Shown one piece after another: positions 1 to 9,671 of a stretch of 64,000 nt of DNA. Source of the DNA: [Empedobacter] haloabium (lineage in GTDB: Bacteria > Pseudomonadota > Gammaproteobacteria > Burkholderiales > Burkholderiaceae_D); the NCBI GenBank assembly GCA_008011715.2, contig CP136508.1, positions 3,100,001 to 3,164,000 of the forward strand, written 5' to 3'. The notes under the pieces were generated by a model. That model ran no database searches. It was not told the DNA's origin and saw nothing but the letters and a program-made list of their open reading frames with translations. Numbering within the stretch: the stretch's first letter is position 1; every line of letters starts with the position of its first letter. Made by a program: the position numbers and the translations under genes.

Positions 1-120
1 GAGGTCGAGCGCCTGCTGGCCATCCTGCAGCGCCCGTTCGACGAACAACCGGAACACGAACGTTATGCCGCGCTGCCGCCCGACTGGGCCAGCGCTTTAG
101 AAGTCAGCTGCTCTTCCTGA
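1..120 (+). CDS. selO: SelO protein adenylyltransferase, C-terminal 39 residues (5' truncated by window)
   Basis: The open frame enters from the left edge and ends at 118-120. Its last residues ([13 protein letters not shown], then PPDW, then EVSCSS) match the conserved tail of the SelO/YdiU family. The Cys third from the end is the position held by selenocysteine in animal SelO. SelO is a pseudokinase-fold enzyme that transfers AMP to proteins and is tied to redox homeostasis. msrB starts 7 bp downstream, so the two are probably co-transcribed and both serve oxidative stress. Only the tail is visible, so the catalytic domain cannot be checked. Confidence 0.85.
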   Translation, partial: EVERLLAILQRPFDEQPEHERYAALPPDWASALEVSCSS

Positions 121-127
121 AATCACC

Positions 128-535
128 ATGACCGACCAAGTGAAAAAACTCGTCAAGTCCGACGCCGAATGGCGCGCCCAGCTGGATCCGATGGAATACC
201 AGGTCACCCGCCACGCCGCCACCGAGCGCGCATTCACGGGCCGATTCTGGGATCACCACGAACGGGGCATCTATACCTGCGTCTGCTGTAATACCCCGCT
301 GTTCCGCTCGGACGCCAAATTCGACTCGGGCTGCGGCTGGCCCAGTTATTTCGAGGCGCTCGATCCGGCCAATGTGATCGAGAAAGTCGACCGTTCGCAT
401 GGTATGCTGCGCACCGAAATTATTTGCGCGGTCTGCGATGCCCACCTGGGTCACGTATTCCCGGACGGCCCGCCGCCGACCGGCCTGCGCTACTGCATCA
501 ATTCGGCCGCATTACGATTTACTCCGGAAGCCTGA
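128..535 (+). CDS. msrB: Peptide-methionine (R)-S-oxide reductase MsrB
   Basis: This 135-residue protein has the full MsrB fold. Two zinc-binding CxxC pairs lie at C51/C54 and C100/C103, the GCGWPSYF signature at about 68-75, and the catalytic Cys in the RYCINS motif at C123. It reduces the R form of methionine sulfoxide in proteins with thioredoxin as donor. There is no signal peptide, so it is cytoplasmic. It follows selO by 7 bp and precedes yciB by 7 bp, consistent with one transcript. Length is normal for a stand-alone MsrB and all key residues are present. Confidence 0.96.
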   Translation: MTDQVKKLVKSDAEWRAQLDPMEYQVTRHAATERAFTGRFWDHHERGIYTCVCCNTPLFRSDAKFDSGCGWPSYFEALDPANVIEKVDRSHGMLRTEIICAVCDAHLGHVFPDGPPPTGLRYCINSAALRFTPEA

Positions 536-542
536 AACCCCC

Positions 543-1175
543 ATGATGAAATTCCTGTTCGATATATTCCCGTTGCTGGTCTTTTTCGGCTCCTATCGCT
601 GGGCCGGCGGCAACGAGGATGCCGCCGCGGCATTGGTCAACGGCCATTTGTCCGGTGTGATTTCCGGCGGCGCCGTGCTGGCCAGCCAGGCGCCGATCAT
701 TATCGCCACCATCGCGGGCATTATCGCCACCGCCCTGCAAATCGCTTACCTGCTGGCGCGCGGCCGCAAGGTGGACGGCGCGTTGTGGGTATCGATGGTC
801 GTGTTCCTGTTCTTCGGCGGCCTCACCATCTACTTCCACGACGACGACTTCATCAAATGGAAGCCGACCATCATTTACTGGAGCTTTGCCGCCGCGATGG
901 TCGTGGCCTACCGCTTCTTCAACAAGAACCTGATTCGCGCCGCGATGGAAAAGCAGATCGCGCTGCCGGAGGAGGTATGGAATCGCCTGAATACGGTATG
1001 GGTGCTGTTCTGGGTCGCGCTGGGCCTGCTGAACCTGTTCGTCGCCTTCGTGCTGTTCAAGGCCGATACCAATGCCTGGGTCAGTTTCAAGGCGTTCGGC
1101 GTGACGGGCCTGATGCTGGTGTTTTTCGTCGCCCAGGGTTTTTACCTGTCCAAGCACATCAAGGATGAAGCATGA
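543..1175 (+). CDS. yciB: Inner membrane septation protein YciB/IspZ (septation protein A)
   Basis: The family's conserved opening KFLFDIFPLLVFF starts at the ATG pair 543/546; the open frame extends further upstream but overlaps msrB and is not needed. The 210-residue protein has about five hydrophobic membrane segments and the conserved central stretch FHDDDFIKWKPTIIYW. YciB proteins sit in the inner membrane and influence cell envelope synthesis and septation; the exact biochemical role is unsettled. The gene overlaps the next one (bolA family) by 4 bp (ATGA), which suggests translational coupling. Confidence 0.93.
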   Translation: MMKFLFDIFPLLVFFGSYRWAGGNEDAAAALVNGHLSGVISGGAVLASQAPIIIATIAGIIATALQIAYLLARGRKVDGALWVSMVVFLFFGGLTIYFHDDDFIKWKPTIIYWSFAAAMVVAYRFFNKNLIRAAMEKQIALPEEVWNRLNTVWVLFWVALGLLNLFVAFVLFKADTNAWVSFKAFGVTGLMLVFFVAQGFYLSKHIKDEA

Positions 1176-1447
1176 GCGATCCACGCCTCGACAAGATCCG
1201 TGAGCGCCTGCAGGCGGCGCTCGGCCCGGCCGATATCGCGCTGGAAGACGAGTCCGCGCTGCATGCCGGCCATGCCGGCGCCGCCTCCGGCGGCGGGCAT
1301 TACCGCTTAAGAATATCCTCAGCGAAATTCGAAGGGCTGAACCTCGTCATGCGCCATCGTCTGGTGTATGATTCCGTGGCCGATATGATGCATAAAGAGA
1401 TTCATGCATTGGCCATTACTGCAGTGGCGCCATCGGAACGGAACTGA
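1172..1447 (+). CDS. BolA family protein
   Basis: This 91-residue protein has the BolA fold: an N-terminal helix (KIRERLQAAL), a variable loop with GHAGAASGGGHYRL, and the conserved FEGLNLVMRHRLVYDSV segment with the invariant RH, followed by HALAITAVAP. BolA proteins bind monothiol glutaredoxins and iron-sulfur clusters and affect iron trafficking and cell shape. Pairing with septation gene yciB through a 4-bp overlap is common in betaproteobacteria. The next gene starts 146 bp downstream, so transcription could continue into the parvulin genes. Confidence 0.92.
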   Translation: MSDPRLDKIRERLQAALGPADIALEDESALHAGHAGAASGGGHYRLRISSAKFEGLNLVMRHRLVYDSVADMMHKEIHALAITAVAPSERN

Positions 1448-1593
1448 ACGGCGCGCAGCGCCGCGTGGCTCCGGGATGTTCGAATGCGTGACGTTTTGGG
1501 AACCATCAAAGAAATTGAATAGTCGAGACATCTCCGCGATTTAAGTCCCTTCTCTCCCGCGCTTTGCTATCACTTTTCCCGTAGGAAATAATA

Positions 1594-2373
1594 ATGACTT
1601 TAAAGCCAGCCCGTCTGCTGCTCGCACTGATCGCCGTTGCCACGGCACCGGCATTTGCCCAGAACATTGCCGTCGTCAACGGCAAGGCCATCCCGACCGC
1701 GCGCGTGGATGCGATCGTCAAGCAGGTTGTCGCGCAAGGGCAGCAACCGGATTCGCCGCAGTTGCGCGAGATGATCAAGAAAGACCTGATCAGCCGCGAA
1801 GTGCTGATGCAGGAGGCGGAAAAACAGGGTTACAGCAAGGATGCCAGCGTCAAGACGCAGCTGGAAAACGCGCGCCAGGCAATCGTCGTCAATGCGATGG
1901 TGGCCGACTACGTCAAGAAGAACCCCGTCAAGGAAGCGGATGTGAAGGCCGAGTATGACCGCTTCGTCAAGGAAACGGGCGACAAGGAATACCACGTGCG
2001 CCACATCCTGGTCGAGACGGAAGCCCAAGCGAACGAGATCATCACGAAGCTGAAAGGCGGCGCCAAGTTCGAGGACCTGGCCAAGCAGTCGAAGGACACC
2101 GGCTCGGCCAATAACGGCGGCGACCTGGATTGGGCCACGCCCTCCTCCTTCCCGCCCGTGTTCTCGGACGCCTTCGTGAAGCTGCAGAAAGGCCAGGTCA
2201 CGGAGAAGCCCGTGCAGACGCCGAACGGCTTCCACGTGATCAAGGTGGACGATGTGCGCGCGGCCAAGCTGCCGAGCCTGGAGGAAGTCAAGCCGCAGAT
2301 CGAGGAAGCGCTGACGCAGAAGAAGCTGCAGGCTTACCAGGAAGAGCTGGTCAAAAAGGCAAAGATTCAGTAA
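1594..2373 (+). CDS. Periplasmic parvulin-type peptidyl-prolyl isomerase (copy 1)
   Basis: The product is 259 residues. A Sec signal peptide (LLLALIAVATAPAFA) is followed by a SurA/PrsA-like chaperone helix region (about 25-125) and a PpiC rotamase domain (about 128-230) with the typical YHVRHILVE start, GGDLDWA and GFHVIKVDD. It catalyses cis-trans isomerisation of prolyl bonds and probably helps outer membrane protein folding. A purine-rich site (TAGGAAA) precedes the ATG. The next gene codes for a protein of exactly the same length with the same architecture, a clear tandem duplication. A GC-rich hairpin at 2390-2417 without a T-run lies between the two. Confidence 0.93.
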   Translation: MTLKPARLLLALIAVATAPAFAQNIAVVNGKAIPTARVDAIVKQVVAQGQQPDSPQLREMIKKDLISREVLMQEAEKQGYSKDASVKTQLENARQAIVVNAMVADYVKKNPVKEADVKAEYDRFVKETGDKEYHVRHILVETEAQANEIITKLKGGAKFEDLAKQSKDTGSANNGGDLDWATPSSFPPVFSDAFVKLQKGQVTEKPVQTPNGFHVIKVDDVRAAKLPSLEEVKPQIEEALTQKKLQAYQEELVKKAKIQ

Positions 2374-2478
2374 GGTACGTGTCTTAGGTCCGGCGCGGGA
2401 GAGCGTTCCCGCCGCCGGTGTGGGTAGAACAAGTAAAAGCGCCCTCATACGGGTCCAGTATTTTTATAGGATGTGATA

Positions 2479-3258
2479 ATGATTTTGAAGCCCGCCCGCC
2501 TGTTGTTAGCACTGATCGCCGTGGCCGCCGCGCCCGCGTTCGCCCAGAACGTCGCCACCGTCAACGGCAAGGCCATCCCGGCCTCGCGCCTGGACGCCGT
2601 CGTCAAGCAGGTGACCGCCCAGGGCAAGCAGCCCGACAGCCCGCAGCTGCGCGACGCCATCAAGAAGGACCTGATCGCCCGTGAAGTGCTGGTGCAGGAA
2701 GCCGACAAGCAGGGTTACAGCAACAAGCCGGACGTCAAGCAGGCGCTGGAAAACACCCGCCAGAGCATCGTCATCAACGCGATGCTGGCCGACTACGTCA
2801 AGAAGAACCCGGTCAAGGACGCCGACATCAAGGCCGAGTACGACAAGTACAAGGCATCGGTGGGCGACAAGGAATACCACGCCCGCCACATCCTGGTCGG
2901 CACCGAGAAGGAAGCCCAGGACATCATCGCCAAGCTGAAAGGCGGCGCCAAGTTCGAAGAGCTGGCCAAGCAGTCGAAAGATACCGGTTCCGCGGCCAAT
3001 GGCGGCGACCTGGACTGGGCCAGCCCAGGCAACTTCGTCAAGCCGTTCTCCGACGCGATGGTTGCCCTGAAGGATGGCCAGGTCACCGAGAAGCCGGTGC
3101 AGTCGCAATTCGGCTACCACGTGATCAAGCTGGAAGGCTCGCGCGCCGCCAAGGTGCCGGCGCTGGACGAAGTCAAGGGCCAAATCGAGCAGGCCCTGAC
3201 GCAGAAGAAGATCGCCGCCTACCGCGACGAGCTGGTCAAGAAGGCCAAGGTGCAGTAA
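2479..3258 (+). CDS. Periplasmic parvulin-type peptidyl-prolyl isomerase (copy 2)
   Basis: This second 259-residue copy is closely similar to copy 1 along its whole length: same signal peptide opening (LKPARLLLALIAVA), same rotamase motifs (YHARHILVG, GGDLDWASPG, GYHVIKLEG). The start at ATG 2479 is chosen because it aligns exactly with the start of copy 1; a GTG at 2473 is in frame but not needed. A strong terminator follows directly after the stop codon, closing the transcript. Divergence is spread along the sequence, so the duplication is not recent. Confidence 0.93.
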   Translation: MILKPARLLLALIAVAAAPAFAQNVATVNGKAIPASRLDAVVKQVTAQGKQPDSPQLRDAIKKDLIAREVLVQEADKQGYSNKPDVKQALENTRQSIVINAMLADYVKKNPVKDADIKAEYDKYKASVGDKEYHARHILVGTEKEAQDIIAKLKGGAKFEELAKQSKDTGSAANGGDLDWASPGNFVKPFSDAMVALKDGQVTEKPVQSQFGYHVIKLEGSRAAKVPALDEVKGQIEQALTQKKIAAYRDELVKKAKVQ

Positions 3259-3277
3259 GCCCGCCTGCCGGATGAAG

Positions 3278-3303
3278 AAAGCGCCCTGCGGGGCGCTTTT
3301 TTT
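3278..3303 (+). terminator. Rho-independent terminator after the parvulin pair
   Basis: A perfect 7-bp stem (AGCGCCC, loop TGCG, GGGCGCT at 3280-3297) is followed by six T residues, 20 bp after the second parvulin stop codon. It ends the plus-strand transcript before the VOC gene. Confidence 0.9.
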
Positions 3304-3376
3304 ATCGGCGGCGCCGATTGCCATGCGAGCCGAGGTGTGCCAGCATGAAGGTCCACCTTTCGGCGAGGAGACGTTC

Positions 3377-3880
3377 ATGGCAAAGCTCAGCAAGATCATG
3401 CCCTGCCTGTGGTTCGACAGCGAGGGCGAGCAAGCCGCGCGCTTCTACACATCGATTTTCCCGGACGGTCGCATTACCCAGGTGCAGCGCTACAGCGAGG
3501 CCGGGCAGGACCAGCACGGCCGCCCGCCCGGCTCCGTCATGCTGGTCAGCTTCGAGCTGGCCGGCCAGTCGTTCACGGCCCTGAACGGCGGGCCGCATTT
3601 CAAATTTACCGAGGCCATATCGCTGATGGTCCTGTGCGACTCGCAGGAGGAGATCGACCACTACTGGACCCGGCTGGGCGAAGGCGGCGATCCGGCAGCG
3701 CAGATGTGCGGCTGGCTGAAGGACCAATACGGCTTGTCGTGGCAGGTCGCGCCAGCGATGTTTTCCGAGTGGTACGCGGACGAAACCTCGGCAGGGGCGC
3801 AGCGCGCGATGCTGGCGATGATGGGCATGAAGAAGCTCGATATCGCCGCGTTGCAGGCGGCGTACGACGGTCGCGCGTGA
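3377..3880 (+). CDS. VOC family protein (PhnB-like glyoxalase fold)
   Basis: The ATG at 3377 is preceded by a strong ribosome site (GGCGAGGAG, 6 bp spacing), so this start is preferred over upstream in-frame codons that lie in the terminator. The 167-residue protein shows the PhnB / 3-demethylubiquinone-methyltransferase-like VOC pattern: PCLWFDSEGEQAARFYTSIFP at the start, TALNGGPHFKFTEAISLMV in the middle, and WQVAPAMFSEWYAD later. Proteins of this family are metal-binding or dioxygenase-like and their substrates are mostly unknown. It has its own ribosome site and follows a terminator, so it is probably transcribed alone. No substrate can be assigned. Confidence 0.88.
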   Translation: MAKLSKIMPCLWFDSEGEQAARFYTSIFPDGRITQVQRYSEAGQDQHGRPPGSVMLVSFELAGQSFTALNGGPHFKFTEAISLMVLCDSQEEIDHYWTRLGEGGDPAAQMCGWLKDQYGLSWQVAPAMFSEWYADETSAGAQRAMLAMMGMKKLDIAALQAAYDGRA

Positions 3881-4021
3881 CTGTCGACAGGCGGCGCACG
3901 CAGGATTGCCGGGCCAGCGCCGCGCCATCGACAGCGCATACCAGGAAAGAGCTCGCCATCGGCGACCAGCGCTTCATTGCGTCCGTCACCTCCCGCGCCA
4001 GCCGTGCCGCCGCGCAAGTCT

Positions 4022-4048
4022 GGGGTCAGACCCGCCGGGTCTGACCCC
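4022..4048. repeat. Short GGGGTC...GACCCC palindrome, 27 bp
   Basis: A perfect 13-bp stem (GGGGTCAGACCCG / CGGGTCTGACCCC) is separated by one base. It belongs to the dispersed palindrome family seen also at 23239, 31017, 53678 and, in a longer form, at 21016, 44743 and 49248. Here it overlaps the 3' end of the LysR gene and supplies its last codons and stop. Confidence 0.85.
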
Positions 4049-4997
4049 GGCTTTCCTCCAGCGCCCGCGTCATCGCCGCCATCTCGCCCTGCAGCCACGC
4101 GCGAAACTGCACTACCTTCGGCCGCTCGGCCTTGTGCGGCGCGACGATGAAGCAGTAGCCGCGCGGGTATGGCACGCTGTTGGCGCGGATCAGCCGCAGC
4201 GCGCCCTTGCGGATGTCGTCATGGGCGATCGAGTAGGCCACCAGGGCGATGCCCTGGCCCGCCACGGCGGCCTGGGTCAGCACGCCGTAGTGGCTGAAGC
4301 TGCGCGAGAAATCGTACGGCCCCTGCAGCGCGTCGTTGGCACGCAGGATCCTGGCCCAGTACTCGGTGGTGTCCTCGTACAGCAGCGGGAAACGCGTCAG
4401 GTCCGCCAGCGTCAGTTCCGTCTCGCCCTGGCGCAGCAGTGCCGGGCTGTAGGCGATGACCATGTGCTCCTCGAACAGCACGCCGGGATGGTCGCGCGTG
4501 ACGCAGTGGCGGATCGCCAGGTCGTGCTCTTCCCGCTCCAGGTCCACCAGCCGGTCGCTCGATTCGATGCGGATGTCCAGCTCCGGATGCAGGTCGGTGA
4601 AGCGGCCGATGTTCGGTGCCAGCCATTTCAATGCGAACGAATGCGTGGTCGAGATGCGCAGCATGTGCTCGTCCTGGCCGCCGCGCAGGCTGTCCACCTT
4701 GGTGCGCAGTTCGCGCAGCACCTGCGCCACCGTGCGCGCCAGCTCCTCGCCCTTCTCGGTCAGCGCGATATGACGCGGGTGGCGCACGAACAGGGCGAAA
4801 CCCACCGTCTCCTCCAGCTGCTTGACCTGCAGGCTGATGGCGGCCGGCGTCTTGTGCAGCTCCTGCGCCGCCAGGGTGAAACTGCCCCAGCGTGCGGCGC
4901 TGTCGAAGTCGATCAGTCCCGACAGGCTGCGCAGCGGCCGCCCGCGCGTGCCCGCGCCTTCCAGCAAATACCCATCCGCATCCAGTGACGACTGCAT
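4026..4997 (-). CDS. LysR-family transcriptional regulator (GcvA-like)
   Basis: The protein is 323 residues from the ATG at 4997, which has an AAGGAAAG ribosome site just upstream; an in-frame ATG at 5060 lacks one. The N-terminal winged helix-turn-helix contains FDSAARWGSFTLAAQELHKTPAAIS and QVKQLEE, and the C-terminal part is a periplasmic-binding-like effector domain with HSFALKWLAP and DLAIRH, a pattern of the GcvA subgroup. The ligand and targets are unknown; LysR regulators often control a divergent neighbour, here only a small doubtful frame. The last residues (GQTRRV) and stop codon are encoded by a palindromic repeat. Confidence 0.9.
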   Translation of the reverse strand: MQSSLDADGYLLEGAGTRGRPLRSLSGLIDFDSAARWGSFTLAAQELHKTPAAISLQVKQLEETVGFALFVRHPRHIALTEKGEELARTVAQVLRELRTKVDSLRGGQDEHMLRISTTHSFALKWLAPNIGRFTDLHPELDIRIESSDRLVDLEREEHDLAIRHCVTRDHPGVLFEEHMVIAYSPALLRQGETELTLADLTRFPLLYEDTTEYWARILRANDALQGPYDFSRSFSHYGVLTQAAVAGQGIALVAYSIAHDDIRKGALRLIRANSVPYPRGYCFIVAPHKAERPKVVQFRAWLQGEMAAMTRALEESRGQTRRV

Positions 4998-5114
4998 AAG
5001 CTTTCCTTGGCCTGCCCCCCAGGATTTCTCGTTTGAGCGGGCGAGTGATCGAACGGACAATATAACCCAGGCGGCCCACCGTGACAGCGGTCGCCACGCT
5101 CAAGGGAGAACGCC

Positions 5115-5297
5115 ATGTCCAGCCCCATCTGCACCATCGCGGCGCCACCGGCGCCACGCCAGCACCCGCCGGCCTGCGCACGCGCAGCCCAGCCGGCGCC
5201 GCCCGCCGACAGCGCGACGGAAGTCGCAACGGCGCCGCCCGCCTCTTTCAGCAACGCGCTGATGCGCCTGTACGCAGGGCTGGTGCTGCTGCGCTGA
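5115..5297 (+). CDS. Possible small protein, 60 residues, divergent from LysR gene
   Basis: An ATG at 5115 with an AAGGGAG site 8 bp upstream opens a 60-codon frame rich in Ala and Pro, ending in a hydrophobic stretch (LMRLYAGLVLLR). It lies in the 355-bp gap between the LysR gene and purL and ends just before the purL terminator. I recognise no family. The only support is the ribosome site and the position divergent from a LysR gene. In GC-rich DNA a frame of this length can occur by chance. Confidence 0.3.
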   Translation: MSSPICTIAAPPAPRQHPPACARAAQPAPPADSATEVATAPPASFSNALMRLYAGLVLLR

Positions 5298-5306
5298 GCG
5301 GCCATG

Positions 5307-5331
5307 AAAAAAGCCGGGCAAGCCCGGCCTT
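5307..5331 (-). terminator. Rho-independent terminator of purL
   Basis: Read on the minus strand, a GCCGGGC...GCCCGGC stem (5313-5328) is followed by six T residues (plus-strand A-run 5307-5312), about 25 bp past the purL stop codon. Confidence 0.85.
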
Positions 5332-5352
5332 TCAGCGACACGCGCGCGCGGC

Positions 5353-8300
5353 TCAGCCGACGAACTTGCGCGCGTTGCGGAACATCCGCATCCACGGCGA
5401 TTCCTCGCCCCACGACGCCGGTGCCCACGAGTGCTGCACCGTGCGGAACACGCGCTCGGCGTGTGGCATCAGCACCGTGAAGCGGCCGTCCGGCGTCGTC
5501 ACCGAGGTCAGGCCGCCCGGCGAACCGTTCGGGTTGTACGGGTAGGCTTCGGTGGCGTTGCCATGGTTGTCCACGTAGCGCATCGCGCCCAGCACGGCGC
5601 TCACGTCGCCGGTCTGGCTGAAGTCCGCGTAGCCTTCGCCGTGGGCGACGGCGATCGGGCTTTGCGTGCCCGCCATGCCCTGGAAGAAGATCGACGGCGA
5701 ATCCAGCACCTCGACCATCGCGAAGCGCGCCTCGAATTTCTCCGACTTGTTGGTCGTGAACTTCGGCCAGGCGTGCGCACCCGGGATGATGGACTTCAGG
5801 TTGCTCATCATCTGGCAGCCGTTGCAGATGCCTAGGCCGAACGTGTCGGAGCGCTGGAAGAACTGCGCGAACTGCTCGGACAACGCCGGGTTGAACAGGA
5901 TCGACTTGGCCCAGCCTTCGCCCGCGCCCAGCACGTCGCCATACGAGAAGCCGCCGACGGCGATCACGCCCTGGAAGTCGGCCAGCTTGACGCGGCCGGC
6001 GATCAGGTCGCTCATGTGGACGTCGATGGCGGCGAAGCCCGCCTGGTGCATGACCCAGGCCGTCTCGATGTGCGAGTTGACGCCCTGCTCGCGCAGGATC
6101 GCCACGCGCGGCCGCACGCCGGCAGCCAGGAACGGCGCCGCCACGTTGTCGGCCAGGTCGAACGTGACCTTTGGCGTGATGCCGGGATCGGTTTCGTCCA
6201 GCAGGCGGTCGTATTCCGCATCCGCCGTGGCCGGGTTCTCGCGCATGCGCGAGATGCGCCAGCTCGTTTCGCTCCACAGGCGGTGCAGCGCGGCGCGCTG
6301 TTCGCTGTAGACCAGTTTGGCGTCGCGCGTGAATTCGATGACGCCACGGTCGTTCGGCTTGCCGATGATGTGGCTGCAGGCGCCCAGGTTGAACGAACGC
6401 AGCACGTCCATCACCAGCGATTTCTCGTCGGCGCGCACCTGGATCACGGCGCCCAGCTCCTCGGCGAACAGCGCGCGCAAGGTCAGCTCGTTGCGGCGCT
6501 CGGCCACCTGGCCGGCCCAGTTCTTGGCGTCGCCCCAGTCGGCCGCGTGTTCGCCTTCCAGGGTCAGCATGTCGAGGTTGATCGACAGGCCGGCACGGCC
6601 GGCAAACGCCATTTCCGTCAGGGTCGCGTACAGGCCGCCGTCGGAACGGTCGTGGTAGGCCAGCAGCTTGCCGTCGCGGTTCAGCTGCTGGATCGCGGCG
6701 AAGAAGCCCTTCAGGTCTTCCGCGCTGTCCACGTCCGGTGTCGCGTTGCCCAGCTGGCCCAGTACCTGGGCCAGGATCGAGGCGCCCATGCGGTTCTTGC
6801 CGCGACCCAGGTCGATCAGGATGATGGCCGTATCGCCCGCGTCCGTGCGGATCTGCGGCGTCAGCGATTTGCGCACGTCGTAGACCGGCGCAAAACCGGA
6901 CACGATCAGCGAGACCGGCGACACCACCGCCTTGGCTGCGCCATCGTCACTCCAGGTGGTACGCATCGACAGCGAATCCTTGCCGACCGGGATGCTGATG
7001 CCCAGCGCCGGGCACAGGTCCATGCCGACCGCTTTCACCGTGTCGAACAGCGCCGCGTCCTGGCCCGGCTGGCCGCAGGCGGCCATCCAGTTGGCGGACA
7101 GCTTGATGTCCGAGATGTCCGCGATCGGCGCCGCGGCCAGGTTGGTGATGACTTCACCGACGGCCATGCGGCCCGAGGCCGGCGCATCGATCACGGCCAG
7201 CGGCGTGCGCTCGCCCATCGCCATCGCCTCGCCCAGGTAGCCTTCGTACGACAGCGCCGTCACGGCGCAATCGGCCACCGGCACCTGCCAGGGGCCGACC
7301 ATCTGGTCGCGCACCGAGGTGCCGCCCACGGTGCGGTCGCCGATCGTGATCAGGAAGCTCTTGTCGCCGACGGTCGGCGACAGCAGCATCCGCTGCGCCG
7401 CGTCGACCAGGTCGACACCGGTCAGGTCGATGGCCGGATAGTCGCGCGTGACGTGCGTGACGTCGCGGTGCATCTTCGGCGGTTTGCCCAAGAGGACGTC
7501 CATCGGCATGTCGACCGGGTTGTTGCCTTCCTGCGGATCGATCAGCTTGAGCTGGCGTTCCTCGGTGGCGGTGCCGACCACGGCGAACGGGCAGCGTTCG
7601 CGCTCGCACAGCGCCTGGAACACGGGCAGGTCGCCCGGCGCGATGGCCAGCACGTAGCGCTCCTGCGATTCGTTCGACCAGATCTCCTTCGGCGCCAGGC
7701 CGGATTCCTCCAGCGGCACCTTGCGCAGGTCGAAAATCGCGCCGCGCTTGGCGTCGTTGGTGATCTCGGGGAAGGCGTTGGACAGGCCGCCGGCGCCCAC
7801 GTCGTGGATCGAGATGATCGGATTGTCGCTACCCATCTGCCAGCAGCCATTGATGACTTCCTGCGCGCGCCGTTCCATTTCCGGGTTGCCGCGCTGGACC
7901 GAGTCGAAGTCCAGGTCGGCCGTGTTGGTGCCGGTCGCCATCGACGACGCGGCCGAGCCGCCCATGCCGATGCGCATGCCCGGACCGCCCAGCTGGATCA
8001 AGAGGCTGCCGACCGGGATGTCGTTCTTGTGCGTGTGCTGGTCGGCGATATTGCCGATGCCGCCCGCGATCATGATCGGCTTGTGGTAACCGTACACCGC
8101 ATGGCCCGCATTCTGCTCGTAGCTGCGGAAGTAACCGCCCAGCACGGGGCGGCCGAATTCGTTCGAGAACGCGGCGCCGCCCAGCGGGCCTTCGATCATG
8201 ATCTGCAGCGGCGACGCAATGCGGTCCGGCTTGCCATACACCGTGGACGTGTCGCGGCCGGCCTGCGGCGCCGTCACGTCGGCGGCGTTTTCCCACGGCC

Positions 8301-9378
8301 GCACGGCGTCCGGCAGATACAGGTTGGACACCGTGAAGCCGGTCAGGCCCGCCTTCGGGCGCGCGCCGCGGCCGGTCGCGCCTTCGTCGCGGATCTCGCC
8401 GCCGGCGCCGGTGGAGGCGCCCGGGAACGGCGAGATCGCCGTCGGGTGGTTGTGCGTCTCCACCTTCATCAGCGTGTGGATCAGCTCTTGCGAAGCGCCG
8501 TACTCGTGACTCTCACCGCGCGGGTAGAAGCGCGTGACCTCGGCGCCCTGCATGATGGACGAGTTGTCCGAGTAGGCCACGATGGTGCCCTTCGGCTGCT
8601 TCTCGTGCGTGTTCTTGATCATCTTGAACAGCGAGCGCTCCTGCGCCACGCCGTCGATGGTCCAGTCGGCGTTGAAGATCTTGTGGCGGCAGTGCTCCGA
8701 GTTCGCCTGCGCGAACATCATCAGCTCGACGTCGGTCGGGTTGCGCTTGGCCGCCGTGAAGGCGTCGTTCAAGTAGTCGATCTCGTCGTCCGACATCGCC
8801 AGGCCCAGGTCCGTGTTGGCTTGCACCAGGGCGGCGCGGCCGGCCCCCAGCACGTCCACCGTTTCCAGCTTCTTGCCTTCCAGGGTTCGGAACAGGTCCG
8901 CCGCCTGGTCGGGATGACGCAGCACGGATTCCGTCATGCGGTCGTGCAGCAGCGCGGCCACGGCCTGGGCCTGCTGCGCGTCCAGCTTCCTGGCGGCACC
9001 GATGCTGCTGCCCAGGATGCCGCCCTTCAGCACCACGCGATACGCCACGCCGCGCTCGACGCGGTGGATGTGCGTCATGCCGCAGTTGTGGACGATGTCC
9101 GTCGCCTTCGATGCCCACGGCGAGATCGTGCCGAAGCGGGGAATCACGTAGAACTCCTCCACCACGCCGTCCGTCACGTCGGCCTGCGCCGGTTCGCCAT
9201 AGGTCAGGAGGCCCGTCAGGCGGGCGCGGTCGTCGTCGGAGACGGCCGCCTGGGCATCGACAAAGTGAATGTACCGGGCCTGAATCGCCGTCACGGCGGG
9301 CTGCACGGCTTGGAGTTGGGACAGGAGACGCTGGCTACGGAATGCGGACAGGGCATTGGAGCCCGGGAGTATCAACAT
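5353..9378 (-). CDS. purL: Phosphoribosylformylglycinamidine synthase (single-chain PurL)
   Basis: This 1341-residue fused enzyme uses ATP and glutamine to turn formylglycinamide ribotide into formylglycinamidine ribotide, the fourth step of purine synthesis. In order it has an N-terminal PurS-like part, a linker, two AIR-synthase-like halves (for example [14 protein letters not shown], and GKDSLSM in the second half) and a C-terminal class I glutamine amidotransferase with the nucleophile in [11 protein letters not shown] and the His in AHGEGYADF. The start at 9378 ([14 protein letters not shown]) matches the family; the longer frame up to 9501 adds an unrelated leader. It is transcribed alone and ends at a terminator. 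Confidence 0.97.
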   Translation of the reverse strand: MLILPGSNALSAFRSQRLLSQLQAVQPAVTAIQARYIHFVDAQAAVSDDDRARLTGLLTYGEPAQADVTDGVVEEFYVIPRFGTISPWASKATDIVHNCGMTHIHRVERGVAYRVVLKGGILGSSIGAARKLDAQQAQAVAALLHDRMTESVLRHPDQAADLFRTLEGKKLETVDVLGAGRAALVQANTDLGLAMSDDEIDYLNDAFTAAKRNPTDVELMMFAQANSEHCRHKIFNADWTIDGVAQERSLFKMIKNTHEKQPKGTIVAYSDNSSIMQGAEVTRFYPRGESHEYGASQELIHTLMKVETHNHPTAISPFPGASTGAGGEIRDEGATGRGARPKAGLTGFTVSNLYLPDAVRPWENAADVTAPQAGRDTSTVYGKPDRIASPLQIMIEGPLGGAAFSNEFGRPVLGGYFRSYEQNAGHAVYGYHKPIMIAGGIGNIADQHTHKNDIPVGSLLIQLGGPGMRIGMGGSAASSMATGTNTADLDFDSVQRGNPEMERRAQEVINGCWQMGSDNPIISIHDVGAGGLSNAFPEITNDAKRGAIFDLRKVPLEESGLAPKEIWSNESQERYVLAIAPGDLPVFQALCERERCPFAVVGTATEERQLKLIDPQEGNNPVDMPMDVLLGKPPKMHRDVTHVTRDYPAIDLTGVDLVDAAQRMLLSPTVGDKSFLITIGDRTVGGTSVRDQMVGPWQVPVADCAVTALSYEGYLGEAMAMGERTPLAVIDAPASGRMAVGEVITNLAAAPIADISDIKLSANWMAACGQPGQDAALFDTVKAVGMDLCPALGISIPVGKDSLSMRTTWSDDGAAKAVVSPVSLIVSGFAPVYDVRKSLTPQIRTDAGDTAIILIDLGRGKNRMGASILAQVLGQLGNATPDVDSAEDLKGFFAAIQQLNRDGKLLAYHDRSDGGLYATLTEMAFAGRAGLSINLDMLTLEGEHAADWGDAKNWAGQVAERRNELTLRALFAEELGAVIQVRADEKSLVMDVLRSFNLGACSHIIGKPNDRGVIEFTRDAKLVYSEQRAALHRLWSETSWRISRMRENPATADAEYDRLLDETDPGITPKVTFDLADNVAAPFLAAGVRPRVAILREQGVNSHIETAWVMHQAGFAAIDVHMSDLIAGRVKLADFQGVIAVGGFSYGDVLGAGEGWAKSILFNPALSEQFAQFFQRSDTFGLGICNGCQMMSNLKSIIPGAHAWPKFTTNKSEKFEARFAMVEVLDSPSIFFQGMAGTQSPIAVAHGEGYADFSQTGDVSAVLGAMRYVDNHGNATEAYPYNPNGSPGGLTSVTTPDGRFTVLMPHAERVFRTVQHSWAPASWGEESPWMRMFRNARKFVG

Positions 9379-9671
9379 GGTTGGGAGCGAGTTGATGCAG
9401 CTAGGCTGCGGATTATAGAAATCTGGAATGCGAAATCTGACACGAGAAATCCGGTACGGACGGGTGCTGCACGGGGCGGGCTGTAATCCTTTTGCCGGCA
9501 TTATACTCTTTTCAGTATTGTCTTCCCAGCCTTTGCCATCGCCCCATCCGGCGCCGCGCAGGGTCGGCTCGCAACAGATGAGCTTGGTTTGCGCAAATTT
9601 CGCAGAAAAAATCAGTGTTCTCTGTTGGAAATGCCCTATTCTTGTGGCAGTCCGAGTTTCATTCCTGCGCC

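Noticed and set aside
6016..9486. Plus-strand open frame of about 1150 codons antisense to purL
   Set aside because: It mirrors purL codon by codon in GC-rich DNA and is rich in Arg, His and Val with no recognisable domain. purL is certain.
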